From positions 2,088,550 to 2,152,549 of the forward strand of contig JAWPMT010000004.1 in assembly GCA_033344775.1 (NCBI GenBank): DNA of 64,000 nucleotides. The letters run 5' to 3'. The position numbers and the translations under genes were made by a program. Shown piece after piece: positions 16,089-26,319 of this stretch. The notes under the pieces were generated by a model. The model was not told where the DNA came from, did not search any database, and saw nothing but the letters and a program-made list of their open reading frames with translations. The DNA comes from Cytophagales bacterium. Its GTDB lineage: Bacteria; Bacteroidota; Bacteroidia; Cytophagales; Cyclobacteriaceae. How positions within the stretch are numbered: the first letter of the stretch is position 1; each line of letters starts with the position of its first letter.

Positions 16089-16680
16089 GTTGTTGAAGAA
16101 AGTAGTTGTATTTGGATTGTTAATTTCAGCGTTTGCCGCATGTGACAATCGCAGTGCTTATGAAAAGCTGGTTGCCGAGGAAATGGGCAGAGGAATTCGC
16201 AAAGACAGCCTGTTTTTGGGAATCTCTCTAGGAATGCCGCGCAAAGATTTTTATGTTCATTGTTGGCAACTCAATAAGCAGTACATCCTTGATAATGGCC
16301 CAGGTAATCTTTCGGCTGAGTATCAAATCAACGAAGAATTAAGCATGCCCTCGTTCATGCGCTTTTATCCCAATTTCATAGATAACAAGATCTATGAAAT
16401 GCCGGTGGAATTCACCTACCAAAACTGGTCACCATGGGCCAAGGAAACTTCCGGAGACAGCCTGCTGCCAGATGTCATCCGTATGTATGAAAAATGGTAC
16501 GGCAAAAAGTTCATCAAAATGGAACGGGAAGACAAGCAGGATTCCTGGGTTATGGTTGATGCCAATAAACGACTGATTGTTTTCCGAAAGGACACATCGA
16601 CCGTTTACGCCCGTTATGATGACCTACTGGTGACCAACAAACTCGAGAAGCAAAAAAGAGAGATGCTCGAAGACTTATGA
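16081..16680 (+). CDS. Hypothetical lipoprotein between two CRTAC1-type genes (199 aa)
   Basis: The ATG overlaps the previous stop by 8 bp and its own TGA overlaps the next start by 4 bp, so it is translationally coupled on both sides. Lipobox AFAAC gives Cys21. The mature part is mixed alpha/beta: 'SLFLGISLGMPRKDFYVHCWQL', a tryptophan-rich middle ('FTYQNWSPWAKE'), and a lysine/glutamate-rich C-terminal helix. I do not recognise a family. The tight coupling suggests it works with the giant propeller lipoproteins, perhaps in assembly or export; this is inference only. Confidence 0.8.
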   Translation: MNKLLKKVVVFGLLISAFAACDNRSAYEKLVAEEMGRGIRKDSLFLGISLGMPRKDFYVHCWQLNKQYILDNGPGNLSAEYQINEELSMPSFMRFYPNFIDNKIYEMPVEFTYQNWSPWAKETSGDSLLPDVIRMYEKWYGKKFIKMEREDKQDSWVMVDANKRLIVFRKDTSTVYARYDDLLVTNKLEKQKREMLEDL

Positions 16681-19600
16681 GAATTTTTACCGTACTCACG
16701 CTCGCTTTGCTAGTGGCCTGTCAGGCGCCCTTAGAAAAGCAGACGCCTCCCCTTTTTCAGGCACTGGATCCGGCTAGCTCAGGATTCGATTTCACGAATC
16801 AGTTGCAGTTCGATGCTGATTTCAACATTTACACGTATCGAAACTACTATAATGGTGGTGGTGTCGCAACCGGAGATATCGATCAGGACGGCCTGTTAGA
16901 CATCTACGTGACCGGAAACCTGATCCCAAATCGATTGTTCCGCAACAAAGGCAACATGCAGTTTGAGGACATCACCGAATCAGCAGGTGTCGCAGGTACC
17001 CGATCCTGGAGTACTGGTGTGAGCATGGTCGATGTGAACGGAGATGGATTACTGGACATCTATGTCTGTAATTCCGGAGACATCAAAGGCGATAACAAAC
17101 AAAATGAACTCTTCATCAACGAAGGGAATGGTCGATTCTCGGAACAAGCAGCAGCTTATGGCCTGGCCGATCGTGGCTATTCCACCCATGCTGCTTTTTT
17201 TGATTATGACAAGGATGGCGACCTGGATGCCTACCTGCTGAACAACTCTTATCAGGCGATTGGAAGCTTCAATCTGATGCAGGACATGCGCCCGGTGCGT
17301 GACGATGTAGGGGGTGATAAATTCTTTCGGAATGACGGCAACAAGTTCACGGACATCAGCGAAGAAGCCGGCATCTATGGCAGCGTCATTGGCTTTGGCC
17401 TCGGGGTGACCGTGGGCGATGTAGATCAGGATGGCTGGCAGGACATCTTCGTAAGCAATGATTTCTTTGAGCGCGACTACCTCTATCTCAACAATGGCGA
17501 CGGTACTTTCCGGGAGGACCTGGTCAATCAAATGCCATCCATCAGTGCCGCTTCCATGGGTGCTGACATGGCCGACTTCAACAACGACGGTTACCCGGAC
17601 ATCTTTGTGACTGACATGCTGCCTAAACCGGACGAGCGGATCAAGAAAGTCACCACGTTTGAAAGCTGGGACAAATTCATCTACAAGATCCAGAATAACT
17701 ACCACAAGCAGTTCAACCGGAACATGCTTCACCTCAACAATGGCGATGGCACATTTAGCGAAATTGGCCGACTGTCCGGTGTAGAAGCGACCGATTGGAG
17801 CTGGGCTGCTTTGATGTTTGACATGGACAATGATGGTCGCAAGGACCTTTTTGTGGCCAATGGCATCTACCAGGACATTACCGATCTGGATTACCTCAAT
17901 TTCATCTCTGATGATGAGTTTAAAAAGAAAGCCATCACCCGCGAAGGTGTGGACTACAAAGCATTGGTCGATCCTATTCCGATCACGCCAATCCCAAACT
18001 ATGCGATGCGCAACGAAGGCAACCTATCCTTTAGCGATCAGACAGCAGCCTGGGGATTCAGCGAACCTACACATTCCAATGGTTCTGCCTATGTGGACCT
18101 GGACAATGACGGAGACCTTGACCTGGTGGTCAACAATGTGAATGCTCCTTCGAAAATCTATGAAAACTTCAGTAATGAACTGAACGAACATCATTACCTA
18201 AAAGTCACGCTGAAAGGAGAAAGAGCTAATCCTTTTGCCATTGGTGCTAAGGTTTGGGTAAAGACAGCTGATGGTGCCTCCATGTACCAGGAAATGATGC
18301 CGATCCGTGGCTTTCAATCAACTGTTGACCCTCGGCTGAACTTCGGACTAGGCACTCATATACAGGCTCAAGAATTGAAAGTTACCTGGCCTTCTGGCAA
18401 AATCACCGTCATGAAAAATGTGGCTGCAGATCAATCTTTGGTTTTATCAGAGGGCGAGGGCGAATCAATGCAGGAACCAGACGTAACGAAACCAAGTCGT
18501 GCTTTGCTCGCACAAGAAACGCGTGTGAATTATTCACATGAAGAAAACACGTTCGTGGATTTTGATCGGGATCGACTGGTCTTCCACATGATTTCGCAGG
18601 AAGGCCCAAAACTTGCCACCGGAGATGTAAATGGCGATGGTCTGGAAGATGTCTTCATTGGAGGTGCAAAAGGTGCTGCCGGAGCGATACTACTTCAAAG
18701 AAAGGACGGCACTTTCCGCGCAACCCGTCAATCAGCGTTGACTGAAGATATGGCTTCCGAAGACATGGCTGCCCAGTTGGTAGACATGGATCAGGACGGA
18801 GACCTGGACCTGTTTGTGGCCAGTGGTGGTAATGAATTTTCACTCGGTGCGCCTGAACTCAGAGATCGATTGTACATGAATGATGGTAAGGGGAATTTCA
18901 CCAAAAAAGATGATCCCATTTTACGCGCCAATACCTTGAGTACTTCCACCGTAGTTTCCACCGACTGGGATCAGGATGGTGATGTGGATCTATTTGTTGG
19001 AAGTCGGGCCCGACCTTTCCTTTATGGCGTGCCTACCAATGGATTGCTTTATGAAAATGATGGCAGTGGCAGCCTGAAAGACATCACTCGTGAGGTTGCT
19101 CCGGCATTGATTGATCTGGGCATGATCACTGAAGCACAATGGGTTGACGTGGATCAGGACAAGGACATGGACCTGGTAATCGTCGGTGAATGGATGACCG
19201 TGGAATTGTTTCGCAATGATGGCGGAAAGCTGGTAAGAGCGACAACAGAAGCAGGATTGGCTAACTATATGGGTTGGTGGAACCACCTGAATGTTGCCGA
19301 CCTGGATCAGGATGGAGACCTGGACCTCATCGCTGGGAATCATGGCCTCAACTCTCGTTTTGAAGCATCCACCGAGAGCCCATTGCAGCTCTACATCAAT
19401 GATTATGATCAAAACGGATCGGTGGATCACATTTTCTGCCGCACCATCGATGGGCAGATCAAACCCTTTACCTTGAAGCATGAGTTGGTCGCACAGATCC
19501 CACAATTGAAGAAGAAATACCTGAAATACGAGTCGTACGTGGACCAAACCATCAACGACATTTTTACCGAAGCGCAAATTGCTGATGCCATCAAGCTGGA

Positions 19601-19982
19601 AGTGAATTATCTGGCTTCAGCCATTTTCTGGAATCAGGGAGATGGCACCTTTACTGCCAGTCAATTACCAGAAGAAGTACAATTTTCACCGGTATTTGCC
19701 TCAGCGGTGCAAGACCTGGATGGCGATGATGTTCCCGAGATCGTTTTGGGTGGCAACCTGTACGATGCCAAACCACAGGCAGGTCAGTATGATGCCAGCT
19801 ACGGCACCGTATTGAAGTACAACCGCAGAGATCAGTCCTTTTCAGTTCTGCCAAGAGCTGCTTCCGGCCTATTGGTAACCGGTGAGATCCGAGACCTTCA
19901 ATTCGTGAATGCGGGTAACGACAAGCTGCTGATGATCGCCAGAAACGACGATGCTTTACTGACTTATAAAATCAATCCTTGA
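16677..19982 (+). CDS. Giant FG-GAP/VCBS + ASPIC/UnbV (CRTAC1-type) lipoprotein 2
   Basis: A 1101-residue lipoprotein (lipobox LVAC, Cys15) with the same order as its neighbour at 12756: a calcium-loop propeller (DIDQDGLLD, DVNGDGLLD, DYDKDGDLD, DVDQDGWQD, DFNNDGYPD, DMDNDGRKD), an ASPIC/UnbV domain ending 'LKVTWPSGK', and a second propeller (DVNGDGLED, DMDQDGDLD, DWDQDGDVD, DLDQDGDLD). The shared entry motif 'SGFDFTNQLQFDADFNIYTY' and the 'LYINDYDQNGSVD' block show that it is a paralogue. It starts inside the stop codon of the small lipoprotein and overlaps the next gene by 4 bp. Confidence 0.9.
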   Translation: MRIFTVLTLALLVACQAPLEKQTPPLFQALDPASSGFDFTNQLQFDADFNIYTYRNYYNGGGVATGDIDQDGLLDIYVTGNLIPNRLFRNKGNMQFEDITESAGVAGTRSWSTGVSMVDVNGDGLLDIYVCNSGDIKGDNKQNELFINEGNGRFSEQAAAYGLADRGYSTHAAFFDYDKDGDLDAYLLNNSYQAIGSFNLMQDMRPVRDDVGGDKFFRNDGNKFTDISEEAGIYGSVIGFGLGVTVGDVDQDGWQDIFVSNDFFERDYLYLNNGDGTFREDLVNQMPSISAASMGADMADFNNDGYPDIFVTDMLPKPDERIKKVTTFESWDKFIYKIQNNYHKQFNRNMLHLNNGDGTFSEIGRLSGVEATDWSWAALMFDMDNDGRKDLFVANGIYQDITDLDYLNFISDDEFKKKAITREGVDYKALVDPIPITPIPNYAMRNEGNLSFSDQTAAWGFSEPTHSNGSAYVDLDNDGDLDLVVNNVNAPSKIYENFSNELNEHHYLKVTLKGERANPFAIGAKVWVKTADGASMYQEMMPIRGFQSTVDPRLNFGLGTHIQAQELKVTWPSGKITVMKNVAADQSLVLSEGEGESMQEPDVTKPSRALLAQETRVNYSHEENTFVDFDRDRLVFHMISQEGPKLATGDVNGDGLEDVFIGGAKGAAGAILLQRKDGTFRATRQSALTEDMASEDMAAQLVDMDQDGDLDLFVASGGNEFSLGAPELRDRLYMNDGKGNFTKKDDPILRANTLSTSTVVSTDWDQDGDVDLFVGSRARPFLYGVPTNGLLYENDGSGSLKDITREVAPALIDLGMITEAQWVDVDQDKDMDLVIVGEWMTVELFRNDGGKLVRATTEAGLANYMGWWNHLNVADLDQDGDLDLIAGNHGLNSRFEASTESPLQLYINDYDQNGSVDHIFCRTIDGQIKPFTLKHELVAQIPQLKKKYLKYESYVDQTINDIFTEAQIADAIKLEVNYLASAIFWNQGDGTFTASQLPEEVQFSPVFASAVQDLDGDDVPEIVLGGNLYDAKPQAGQYDASYGTVLKYNRRDQSFSVLPRAASGLLVTGEIRDLQFVNAGNDKLLMIARNDDALLTYKINP

Positions 19983-22900
19983 AGCGATTTTTACCCTTAA
20001 TGATCTGGCTGGGTGCCTGTAGTCCCGAGCCTGAAGCCCCAAGGCAATTTTCCTTAATGGATGCCAGGGAAACCGGGATCGATTTTCGAAATGATCTGAG
20101 TGATGAACAGCTGGACATCATCGAATACCTATATTTCTACAATGGCGGGGGTGCAGCCATCGGTGACCTGAACAATGATGGACTTCCGGAAGTCATTTTC
20201 ACCGCCAATCAAACTGCCAACCAGGTCTACCTCAATCAAGGAAATTTCCAATTCAAAAATATCTCCGATCAGGTTTTTGAATCAGAAAAAGAAACCTGGT
20301 CAAACGGTGTAGCACTGGGTGATGTAAATGGTGATGGCTTACTCGATATCTACATCAGTCAGGTCAGCAATTACAAAACCATCCCGGAGGGCCAAAACCT
20401 GCTCTACATCAATCAGGGTAACCTGAAATTCAAAGAATCTGCGGCTGAAATGGGGTTGGCTTTCTCAGGCTTTTCCACGCATGCGGCCTTTTTTGATTAC
20501 GACCTGGACGGGGACCTGGACATGTACCTACTCAACCATGCGGTACACACCAATCGGTCTTATAGTTCCGCCAAAGAACGCATCAATCAGGACAACCGGT
20601 CCGGAGATCGACTGTACAAGAACTTGTTGAACGAAACAGGAAAAGCAGGTTTTGAGGATGTGACACAAGATGCGGGTATTTATTCCAGCTTACTCGGTTA
20701 TGGACTGGGCATCGGGATTTCGGATGTGAATGGGGATTACTGGCCGGACATCTATGTCTCCAATGACTTTCATGAAAATGACTACCTCTACATCAACCAA
20801 CAGGACGGGACTTTCAAAGAAGAAGGCGCCAGTCGGATTCCACACATGTCCCGCTTTTCGATGGGTAACGACATTGCTGATATCAACGGAGATGGACAAA
20901 TGGACATCTTCACCCTGGACATGCTTCCGGAAGATCCTTCAATAATGAAACAATCCGGAGGTGAAGATTCCGATGAAGTTTATGCCATCAAGATCGAAAA
21001 TGGCTACCACCACCAATACTCACGCAATACGATGCAGATCAATGAAGGTGGCTTATTCAAGGATCTTGCCCTGCTCAACAATACCTACGCCACTGATTGG
21101 AGCTGGTCCGTACTGATTGCTGATTATGATCTGGATACTAAAAACGAGCTCTTCGTCTCCAATGGCATTTACAAAAGACCCAATGACCTGGACTACATCA
21201 ACTTTGCCAGCAACCTGCAGTTCTCGGAATACGCCCGACTAGAAGGGAAAGCACAGAATGAGGAGCTAATCAAGAGGATGCCTACCATGAAGCTCTCCAA
21301 CTTTGTGTTCAAGCAAAGTGATAGTTCGGGCTATGACAATGTCAGTACAGAATGGAACCTAGATCAAACGTCCTATTCTCATGGAGCAGCATATGGGGAT
21401 TTAGACGGTGATGGCGACCTGGATCTGATCGTAAACAACACCAATGAGCCCGCATTTGTCTATCGCAACAATAACCTGGATAACCGATTAGGATTACAGC
21501 TAAAACTTGAGGGTAAACCCGGAAACATCCATGGTATCGGCGCCTCTGTAGAAGTCCATACTGCAGGAAATGTACAGCACAAAGAAGTCTACCTGAGTCG
21601 CGGTTTTCAATCTTCATCTGAGTCAACATTGATATTTGGCGTCAGCCAAAATCCGGATAGCGTCAAAGTATATTGGGGAGGCTCAGCATCTCAGGTATTT
21701 CAAGGCCTGAAAATGGATGACGTCAACGTATTGTCCTATGATCCAGTTCAGACGAGCACAGCAGGCCCTGCTAGTGATATTGAAATTCGATCTTTGCCGT
21801 TCACGCACCTTGAAAACAATTACGATGACCTTGACTATGAGTCTTTGATGCCCTATCGCTTATCAAAATGGGGACCAGCTCTGGCCGTCGGAGATGTGAA
21901 CGGTGACGGGACTATTGACCTTTATTTGGGTGGCGCCCGTAATCAACCCGGAGCACTTTTACTTAAAAAAGGAAAAGACTTCCAATCGAAAAACATCGGA
22001 TTGAACATTGACCAACAATTTGAAGACGTGGCCGCTGAGCTATTTGATGCGGATGGTGATCAAGACCTGGACCTGATCGTGATCAGTGGCGGCAATGAAG
22101 CCCGACAAAATCAATTGCTTTACCAGCATCGACTCTACCTCAACGATGGTCAGGGAAATTTTCAGCGCGATTATCAGGCCTTCCCTCAGCAAGTAGCTTC
22201 TAATGGCAGTTGTGTTATGGCCGAAGACCTGGATAATGATGGTGACATGGACCTGTTCATTGGTTCACTCTCGATCCCTGGCATATACGGATTGGAACCA
22301 GCCAGTTTCTTACTATTGAACAATGGTTCCGGAAAGTTTTCAATTGCTAACGACCAGCTACCCAACAATGGTAAACTTGGTATGATCACCAGTGTAGGTG
22401 CATTCGATTCAGATCAGGATGACCAAAAAGATTTGGCGGTTGCCGGGCATTGGATGCCAGTGACCATATTGAAAAATACTTCCGATGGGTTTATCCGAGA
22501 ATCAATTCCCAATACGGCAGGCTGGTGGAACAGCATCACAGTGGCTGATGTCAATCAAGATGGAAAAGAGGACCTACTTGCCGGAAACCTTGGACTCAAC
22601 AGTAAACTCAAAGCCTCCACGCAGGAACCTGTTACGCTTTATCTATCCGATTTTGATCGGAATGGCCAGTTGGAACCCATCCTATTCCATTTCTATCAGG
22701 GAGCGCACATCCCTTTTCATTCCCGAGACGAATTATCCGGTCAGGTCCCTGAATTGAAAAAACGATTTCTGAGCTATCAGGATTTTGCCAAAGTCCGTTC
22801 CATCGAAACGCTTTTCCCGGCTGCAAATCCAAAAACCATGCGCATCCAGCAAGTAGTTGAATTGGGCTCAGCTTTGTTTTTGAATGAAGGAAATGGTACT

Positions 22901-23197
22901 TATGCTAAACATCAATTACCTGAGCAAACAGGCCCGATCAATGATTTTGCCATTGAACTAAAAGAAGAAGGAATCTTGATCCATACCGTTGGAAACCGGT
23001 TGGATTACAATGTAAATCAGGGGCGGTACACCGGCATGGCTTATTCGCTTTACACCTTTAATGCTGGGACGCTAACAAAAGAGAAGGGCACCCTAAGGAT
23101 GCCCTTTAATAAAACATATAACCGAATGGCATGGCTGGATGAAGAAGTTTTGGTCATTACGACCAATGATGGACCAGCCTACCAGATCATTCAATGA
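19979..23197 (+). CDS. Giant FG-GAP/VCBS + ASPIC/UnbV (CRTAC1-type) lipoprotein 3
   Basis: A 1072-residue lipoprotein starting at a TTG that overlaps the previous stop (TTGA), with lipobox LGAC and Cys14. It repeats the two-propeller plus central ASPIC/UnbV plan, with calcium loops such as DLNNDGLPE, DVNGDGLLD, DYDLDGDLD and DVNGDGTID, and the conserved 'LYLSDFDRNGQLEPI' block. It is the most diverged of the three: one calcium loop reads DVNGDYWPD, with tyrosine replacing the usual glycine, so that site may not bind calcium. It ends the operon, with its stop directly abutting the convergent plug lipoprotein gene. Confidence 0.9.
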   Translation: MKRFLPLMIWLGACSPEPEAPRQFSLMDARETGIDFRNDLSDEQLDIIEYLYFYNGGGAAIGDLNNDGLPEVIFTANQTANQVYLNQGNFQFKNISDQVFESEKETWSNGVALGDVNGDGLLDIYISQVSNYKTIPEGQNLLYINQGNLKFKESAAEMGLAFSGFSTHAAFFDYDLDGDLDMYLLNHAVHTNRSYSSAKERINQDNRSGDRLYKNLLNETGKAGFEDVTQDAGIYSSLLGYGLGIGISDVNGDYWPDIYVSNDFHENDYLYINQQDGTFKEEGASRIPHMSRFSMGNDIADINGDGQMDIFTLDMLPEDPSIMKQSGGEDSDEVYAIKIENGYHHQYSRNTMQINEGGLFKDLALLNNTYATDWSWSVLIADYDLDTKNELFVSNGIYKRPNDLDYINFASNLQFSEYARLEGKAQNEELIKRMPTMKLSNFVFKQSDSSGYDNVSTEWNLDQTSYSHGAAYGDLDGDGDLDLIVNNTNEPAFVYRNNNLDNRLGLQLKLEGKPGNIHGIGASVEVHTAGNVQHKEVYLSRGFQSSSESTLIFGVSQNPDSVKVYWGGSASQVFQGLKMDDVNVLSYDPVQTSTAGPASDIEIRSLPFTHLENNYDDLDYESLMPYRLSKWGPALAVGDVNGDGTIDLYLGGARNQPGALLLKKGKDFQSKNIGLNIDQQFEDVAAELFDADGDQDLDLIVISGGNEARQNQLLYQHRLYLNDGQGNFQRDYQAFPQQVASNGSCVMAEDLDNDGDMDLFIGSLSIPGIYGLEPASFLLLNNGSGKFSIANDQLPNNGKLGMITSVGAFDSDQDDQKDLAVAGHWMPVTILKNTSDGFIRESIPNTAGWWNSITVADVNQDGKEDLLAGNLGLNSKLKASTQEPVTLYLSDFDRNGQLEPILFHFYQGAHIPFHSRDELSGQVPELKKRFLSYQDFAKVRSIETLFPAANPKTMRIQQVVELGSALFLNEGNGTYAKHQLPEQTGPINDFAIELKEEGILIHTVGNRLDYNVNQGRYTGMAYSLYTFNAGTLTKEKGTLRMPFNKTYNRMAWLDEEVLVITTNDGPAYQIIQ

Positions 23198-23638
23198 TTA
23201 ATTTTTCTTCTTTGAAGTGATTTTGATCACTCCTCCTGCCCCTTGCAGGCCGTAAAATGAAGTAGAACTGGCGTCCTTCAACACTTGCACGCGCTTGATG
23301 TCTACTGGATCAATGGCTGCATTCACCGCAGCAAAGTCGTTGCCGATTCTTCTGCCGTCCAAAATAAACAGTGGCATCTCATTGCTTTGTGCCATTCCTC
23401 TCACAATCACTCGGGCGCTCCCGCCATCTCCAGTCACCTGGATCCCGGGAATTCGTCGCAAGTAGTTGGCCAGGGAAAGGGCCTTATCATTATCCGATAC
23501 TTCTACCGTATTATTGATTTTAGCTTCTTCGTTGATCGATCTTGCTCCTCTGCTAGCGACAGTCTTGGACGATCCGCACGCAAAAACAAACAACGCCAGT
23601 GCGGCAAAAAGTAAAGATTTAAGGTTAAGTTTTCTCAT
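23198..23638 (-). CDS. Stand-alone TonB-receptor plug domain on a lipoprotein (146 aa)
   Basis: The ATG at 23638 gives a lipoprotein signal with lipobox VFAC (Cys21); the longer open frame to 23689 has no signal-like start. After a short linker come all hallmarks of a receptor plug: 'LSLANYLRRIPGIQVTGDGG', 'ARVIVRGMAQSNEMPLFILDG', 'INPVDIKRVQVLKD'-type sequence ('IDPVDIKRVQVLKDASS') and 'FYGLQGAGGVIKITSK'. No beta-barrel follows; the frame stops right after the plug. It is therefore a lipid-anchored plug domain rather than a truncated barrel. It may block, regulate or chaperone a receptor. The TonB receptor at 23887 is divergent from it and is a possible partner. Confidence 0.85.
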   Translation of the reverse strand: MRKLNLKSLLFAALALFVFACGSSKTVASRGARSINEEAKINNTVEVSDNDKALSLANYLRRIPGIQVTGDGGSARVIVRGMAQSNEMPLFILDGRRIGNDFAAVNAAIDPVDIKRVQVLKDASSTSFYGLQGAGGVIKITSKKKN

Positions 23639-23886
23639 AGTAGTATTTGGTTTGACCTCTTGCGACAAATTAACGTATTGTAGTATCACAAGAATATCAT
23701 ATTATGTAAAAAGACGTCACAACTGAACCTTTGGTTTTGATATTTCCAGAGAATTTGATTTGTCGTTGAAATTACAATCGATTGTAGGGACCATTTGTGA
23801 AATAACTTAGCAATACAAGCGATATTTCTTAGTAGTTTCAACAAATAACGTTGTTATTAATCAAGCCAATTGAAGAGAAAGCTAAC

Positions 23887-26313
23887 GTGAGAGGTAACCT
23901 AAAACTATTTCTATTGAGCCTGACCATCTTCGGACTGTTAGATGTAGCTGCTCAAAGCAAACTGATACGAATCGGTAGACCCAGTCCATACGCGCCAGAA
24001 AGCGTGACACTGAAAGGTCAAATTGTAGATGTCAGCGGGGAACCGTTGGAAAGTGTCGTTGTACTGGTCAATGGAGCTAACAAGGCAGCTTCTACCACGG
24101 CTGACGGCAGATTTGAATTTAAATTTCCTCCGGGGCCATACACCCTGGTTTTTCACAGGATTGGATTGAAACGCCTGATCAAAGTCGTAGAGATCTTCAA
24201 AGATGGAAGTGTCGTTATCGAAATGCAAGACAACACCATCAACCTGGATGAAGTAACGATCAGTGGCAATACCGATGAAAATGTAACTGGTGTAACCGCC
24301 GGAGTAAGTCGCATGTCCATTGAGGAGATTGAGCGCCTACCGGCATTTCTTGGGGAAGTCGATGTGGTGAAGAGTTTGCAACTGCTTCCTGGTGTCTCTA
24401 CCGTTGGTGAAGGAGCCGGAGGGTTCAACGTACGAGGAGGGAAAACGGACCAAAACCTGATTTTGCTCAATGATGGGATGATTTTCAACGCTTCACATGT
24501 GCTCGGTTTTTTCAGTGCATTCAACCCGGGAGTGGTAGAAGATTTCTCGCTTTATAAAGGATTTATCCCTGCACAATTTGGAGGCCGAATCTCCTCGGTA
24601 CTGCAGGTAAACATGAAGGAAGGGAATGATGAAAAACTAAAATTTGATGGTGGCATAGGGATCATCTCCAGCCGCATGGTCATCGACGGCCCTATCAACG
24701 ATAAGACAACCTTTGTATTAGGTGGACGAGCATCTTATTCGGATTGGGTGCTTAGAACTGTTCAAAATCTGGACGTCAAAAACAGCGATGCGAGTTTCTC
24801 AGACCTCAACGCAATCATCAATCACAAATTCAACAATGAGCACAATGTTCAATTGTCTTATTACCGAAGCAGGGACTTTTTCCGTTTCTCGGATCAATTC
24901 GGGTTTGATTGGGGTACCGACTTATTCGCAGCAAAATATGACGGGGTGCTCAACCCAAGTCTGAAAACAGAAACATCAGTCTCACAAGGATTTTACAATA
25001 GTTCCAGGTTCGATCCAGAAGGCATAGATGCCGCTTCTGTGAAAAATGGCGTGGAATACTTCCAGGCGCGTCAAAATTTCATTGTCACGCCTGCCGCACT
25101 GGATCAACACACGTTTAACGTGGGTGCTCAATACGTACAATACAGAATTAAGCCTGAATCTTCACGGCCCCAAACACCAGAATCAGGAATTGTTCCAGAA
25201 ACAGTGGAAAAAGAAAGAGGTCGAGAATATAGTCTCTACATCAACGATGAAATTGAGTTTACCGATCGAATCACCTTATCACTCGGTTTGCGCTACACGC
25301 TATTTCAGAATTACGGACCCTACACCGTATTCCAATACAGCGATCCGAATGCGCCTTCCATCCCTACCCTGACGGACACACTTCAGTTTTCAACAGGTGA
25401 TCTGATCAAAACTTACGATGGCTTTGAGCCCAGGGCTGCACTGAAATTCCAGCTTTCTCCTCAGAGCTCGATCAAAATGAGTTACAACCGGATGAATCAA
25501 TACATTCATACCGTTTCTAATACGACGGCACAGAGTCCTGTAGACTTATGGCAACCCAGCAACCGGTACATCCCGCCACAGATCTCTGACAATTTCTCTA
25601 TTGGCTATTTCCAAAACCTGAATGACAATCAGTGGGAATTCTCATTTGATCTGTTCTACAAGGACAGTGAGAACCTGCTGGAGTATAAAGACTTTGCCAA
25701 TCTGATCCTCAATAACCACCTGGAAACAGACCTCTTATCAGGTCAAGGCAGGGCTTACGGCTCGGAAGTGCAGATCAAAAGGAATTATGGTAAATGGTCC
25801 GGATGGGTGTCTTATACCTACTCGAGGACCATGGTCAAAATTGACAATGCCAATCCTGAGTTAACCATTAATCGTGGTGAGTGGTATCCTACCAATTTTG
25901 ATCGACCTCATAATTTAGCGGTTGTTTCCAAACTAAAAATGGGTCAAAAGAGCTCCTTTGATGCCAATTTTAATTTCACTTCGGGCATCCCAACTAATGC
26001 CATCATCACGGCTTATCAAGTAGATCAGCAAGCGGTTCCTCACTTTTCTGATCGAAACGAGTTTCGCATCCCAGACTATGTTCGTCTCGACCTGGCCATT
26101 ACTGTCGCCGACAATATCTGGAAGTTCGAGCGTAAGAAGCCTAAAAGGTACGAGGAAAGTATGACCTTCTCCATCTACAATGTATTGGGTAGAAATAATG
26201 CGTACTCCGTCTTTTTTGTACGCCCTGAAGGCACCAACGGACTTCCCAAGGCACACAAATTCGCTGTGCTTGGCAATGCTCTTCCGGCAGTGACTTACAA
26301 CATCAAGTTTTGA
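23887..26313 (+). CDS. TonB-dependent receptor with carboxypeptidase-like N-terminal domain
   Basis: The frame is open from a TTG at 23851, but GTG 23887 gives a cleaner signal peptide (MRGNLKLFLLSLTIFGLLDVAAQ), leaving 808 residues. Residues ~35-115 form a CarboxypepD_reg-like beta-sandwich ('LKGQIVDVSGEPLESVVVLV', 'TTADGRFEFKFPPGPYTL'). The plug follows ('VDVVKSLQLLPGVSTVGEGA', 'FNVRGGKTDQNLILLNDG', 'GFIPAQFGGRISSVLQV'), then the barrel. This 'LQLLPGV/GFNVRGG' subtype is the one that is regularly followed by a DUF4249 lipoprotein, as here, 6 bp downstream. The cargo is unknown. Confidence 0.92.
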   Translation: MRGNLKLFLLSLTIFGLLDVAAQSKLIRIGRPSPYAPESVTLKGQIVDVSGEPLESVVVLVNGANKAASTTADGRFEFKFPPGPYTLVFHRIGLKRLIKVVEIFKDGSVVIEMQDNTINLDEVTISGNTDENVTGVTAGVSRMSIEEIERLPAFLGEVDVVKSLQLLPGVSTVGEGAGGFNVRGGKTDQNLILLNDGMIFNASHVLGFFSAFNPGVVEDFSLYKGFIPAQFGGRISSVLQVNMKEGNDEKLKFDGGIGIISSRMVIDGPINDKTTFVLGGRASYSDWVLRTVQNLDVKNSDASFSDLNAIINHKFNNEHNVQLSYYRSRDFFRFSDQFGFDWGTDLFAAKYDGVLNPSLKTETSVSQGFYNSSRFDPEGIDAASVKNGVEYFQARQNFIVTPAALDQHTFNVGAQYVQYRIKPESSRPQTPESGIVPETVEKERGREYSLYINDEIEFTDRITLSLGLRYTLFQNYGPYTVFQYSDPNAPSIPTLTDTLQFSTGDLIKTYDGFEPRAALKFQLSPQSSIKMSYNRMNQYIHTVSNTTAQSPVDLWQPSNRYIPPQISDNFSIGYFQNLNDNQWEFSFDLFYKDSENLLEYKDFANLILNNHLETDLLSGQGRAYGSEVQIKRNYGKWSGWVSYTYSRTMVKIDNANPELTINRGEWYPTNFDRPHNLAVVSKLKMGQKSSFDANFNFTSGIPTNAIITAYQVDQQAVPHFSDRNEFRIPDYVRLDLAITVADNIWKFERKKPKRYEESMTFSIYNVLGRNNAYSVFFVRPEGTNGLPKAHKFAVLGNALPAVTYNIKF

Positions 26314-26319
26314 TTTGAG

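Noticed and set aside
17049-17732. 227-residue minus-strand frame, and similar ones at 15225-15758 and 18990-19577
   Set aside because: They are shadows of the D/N/G-rich calcium loops of the ASPIC/UnbV genes, whose repeated codons leave the reverse strand open.
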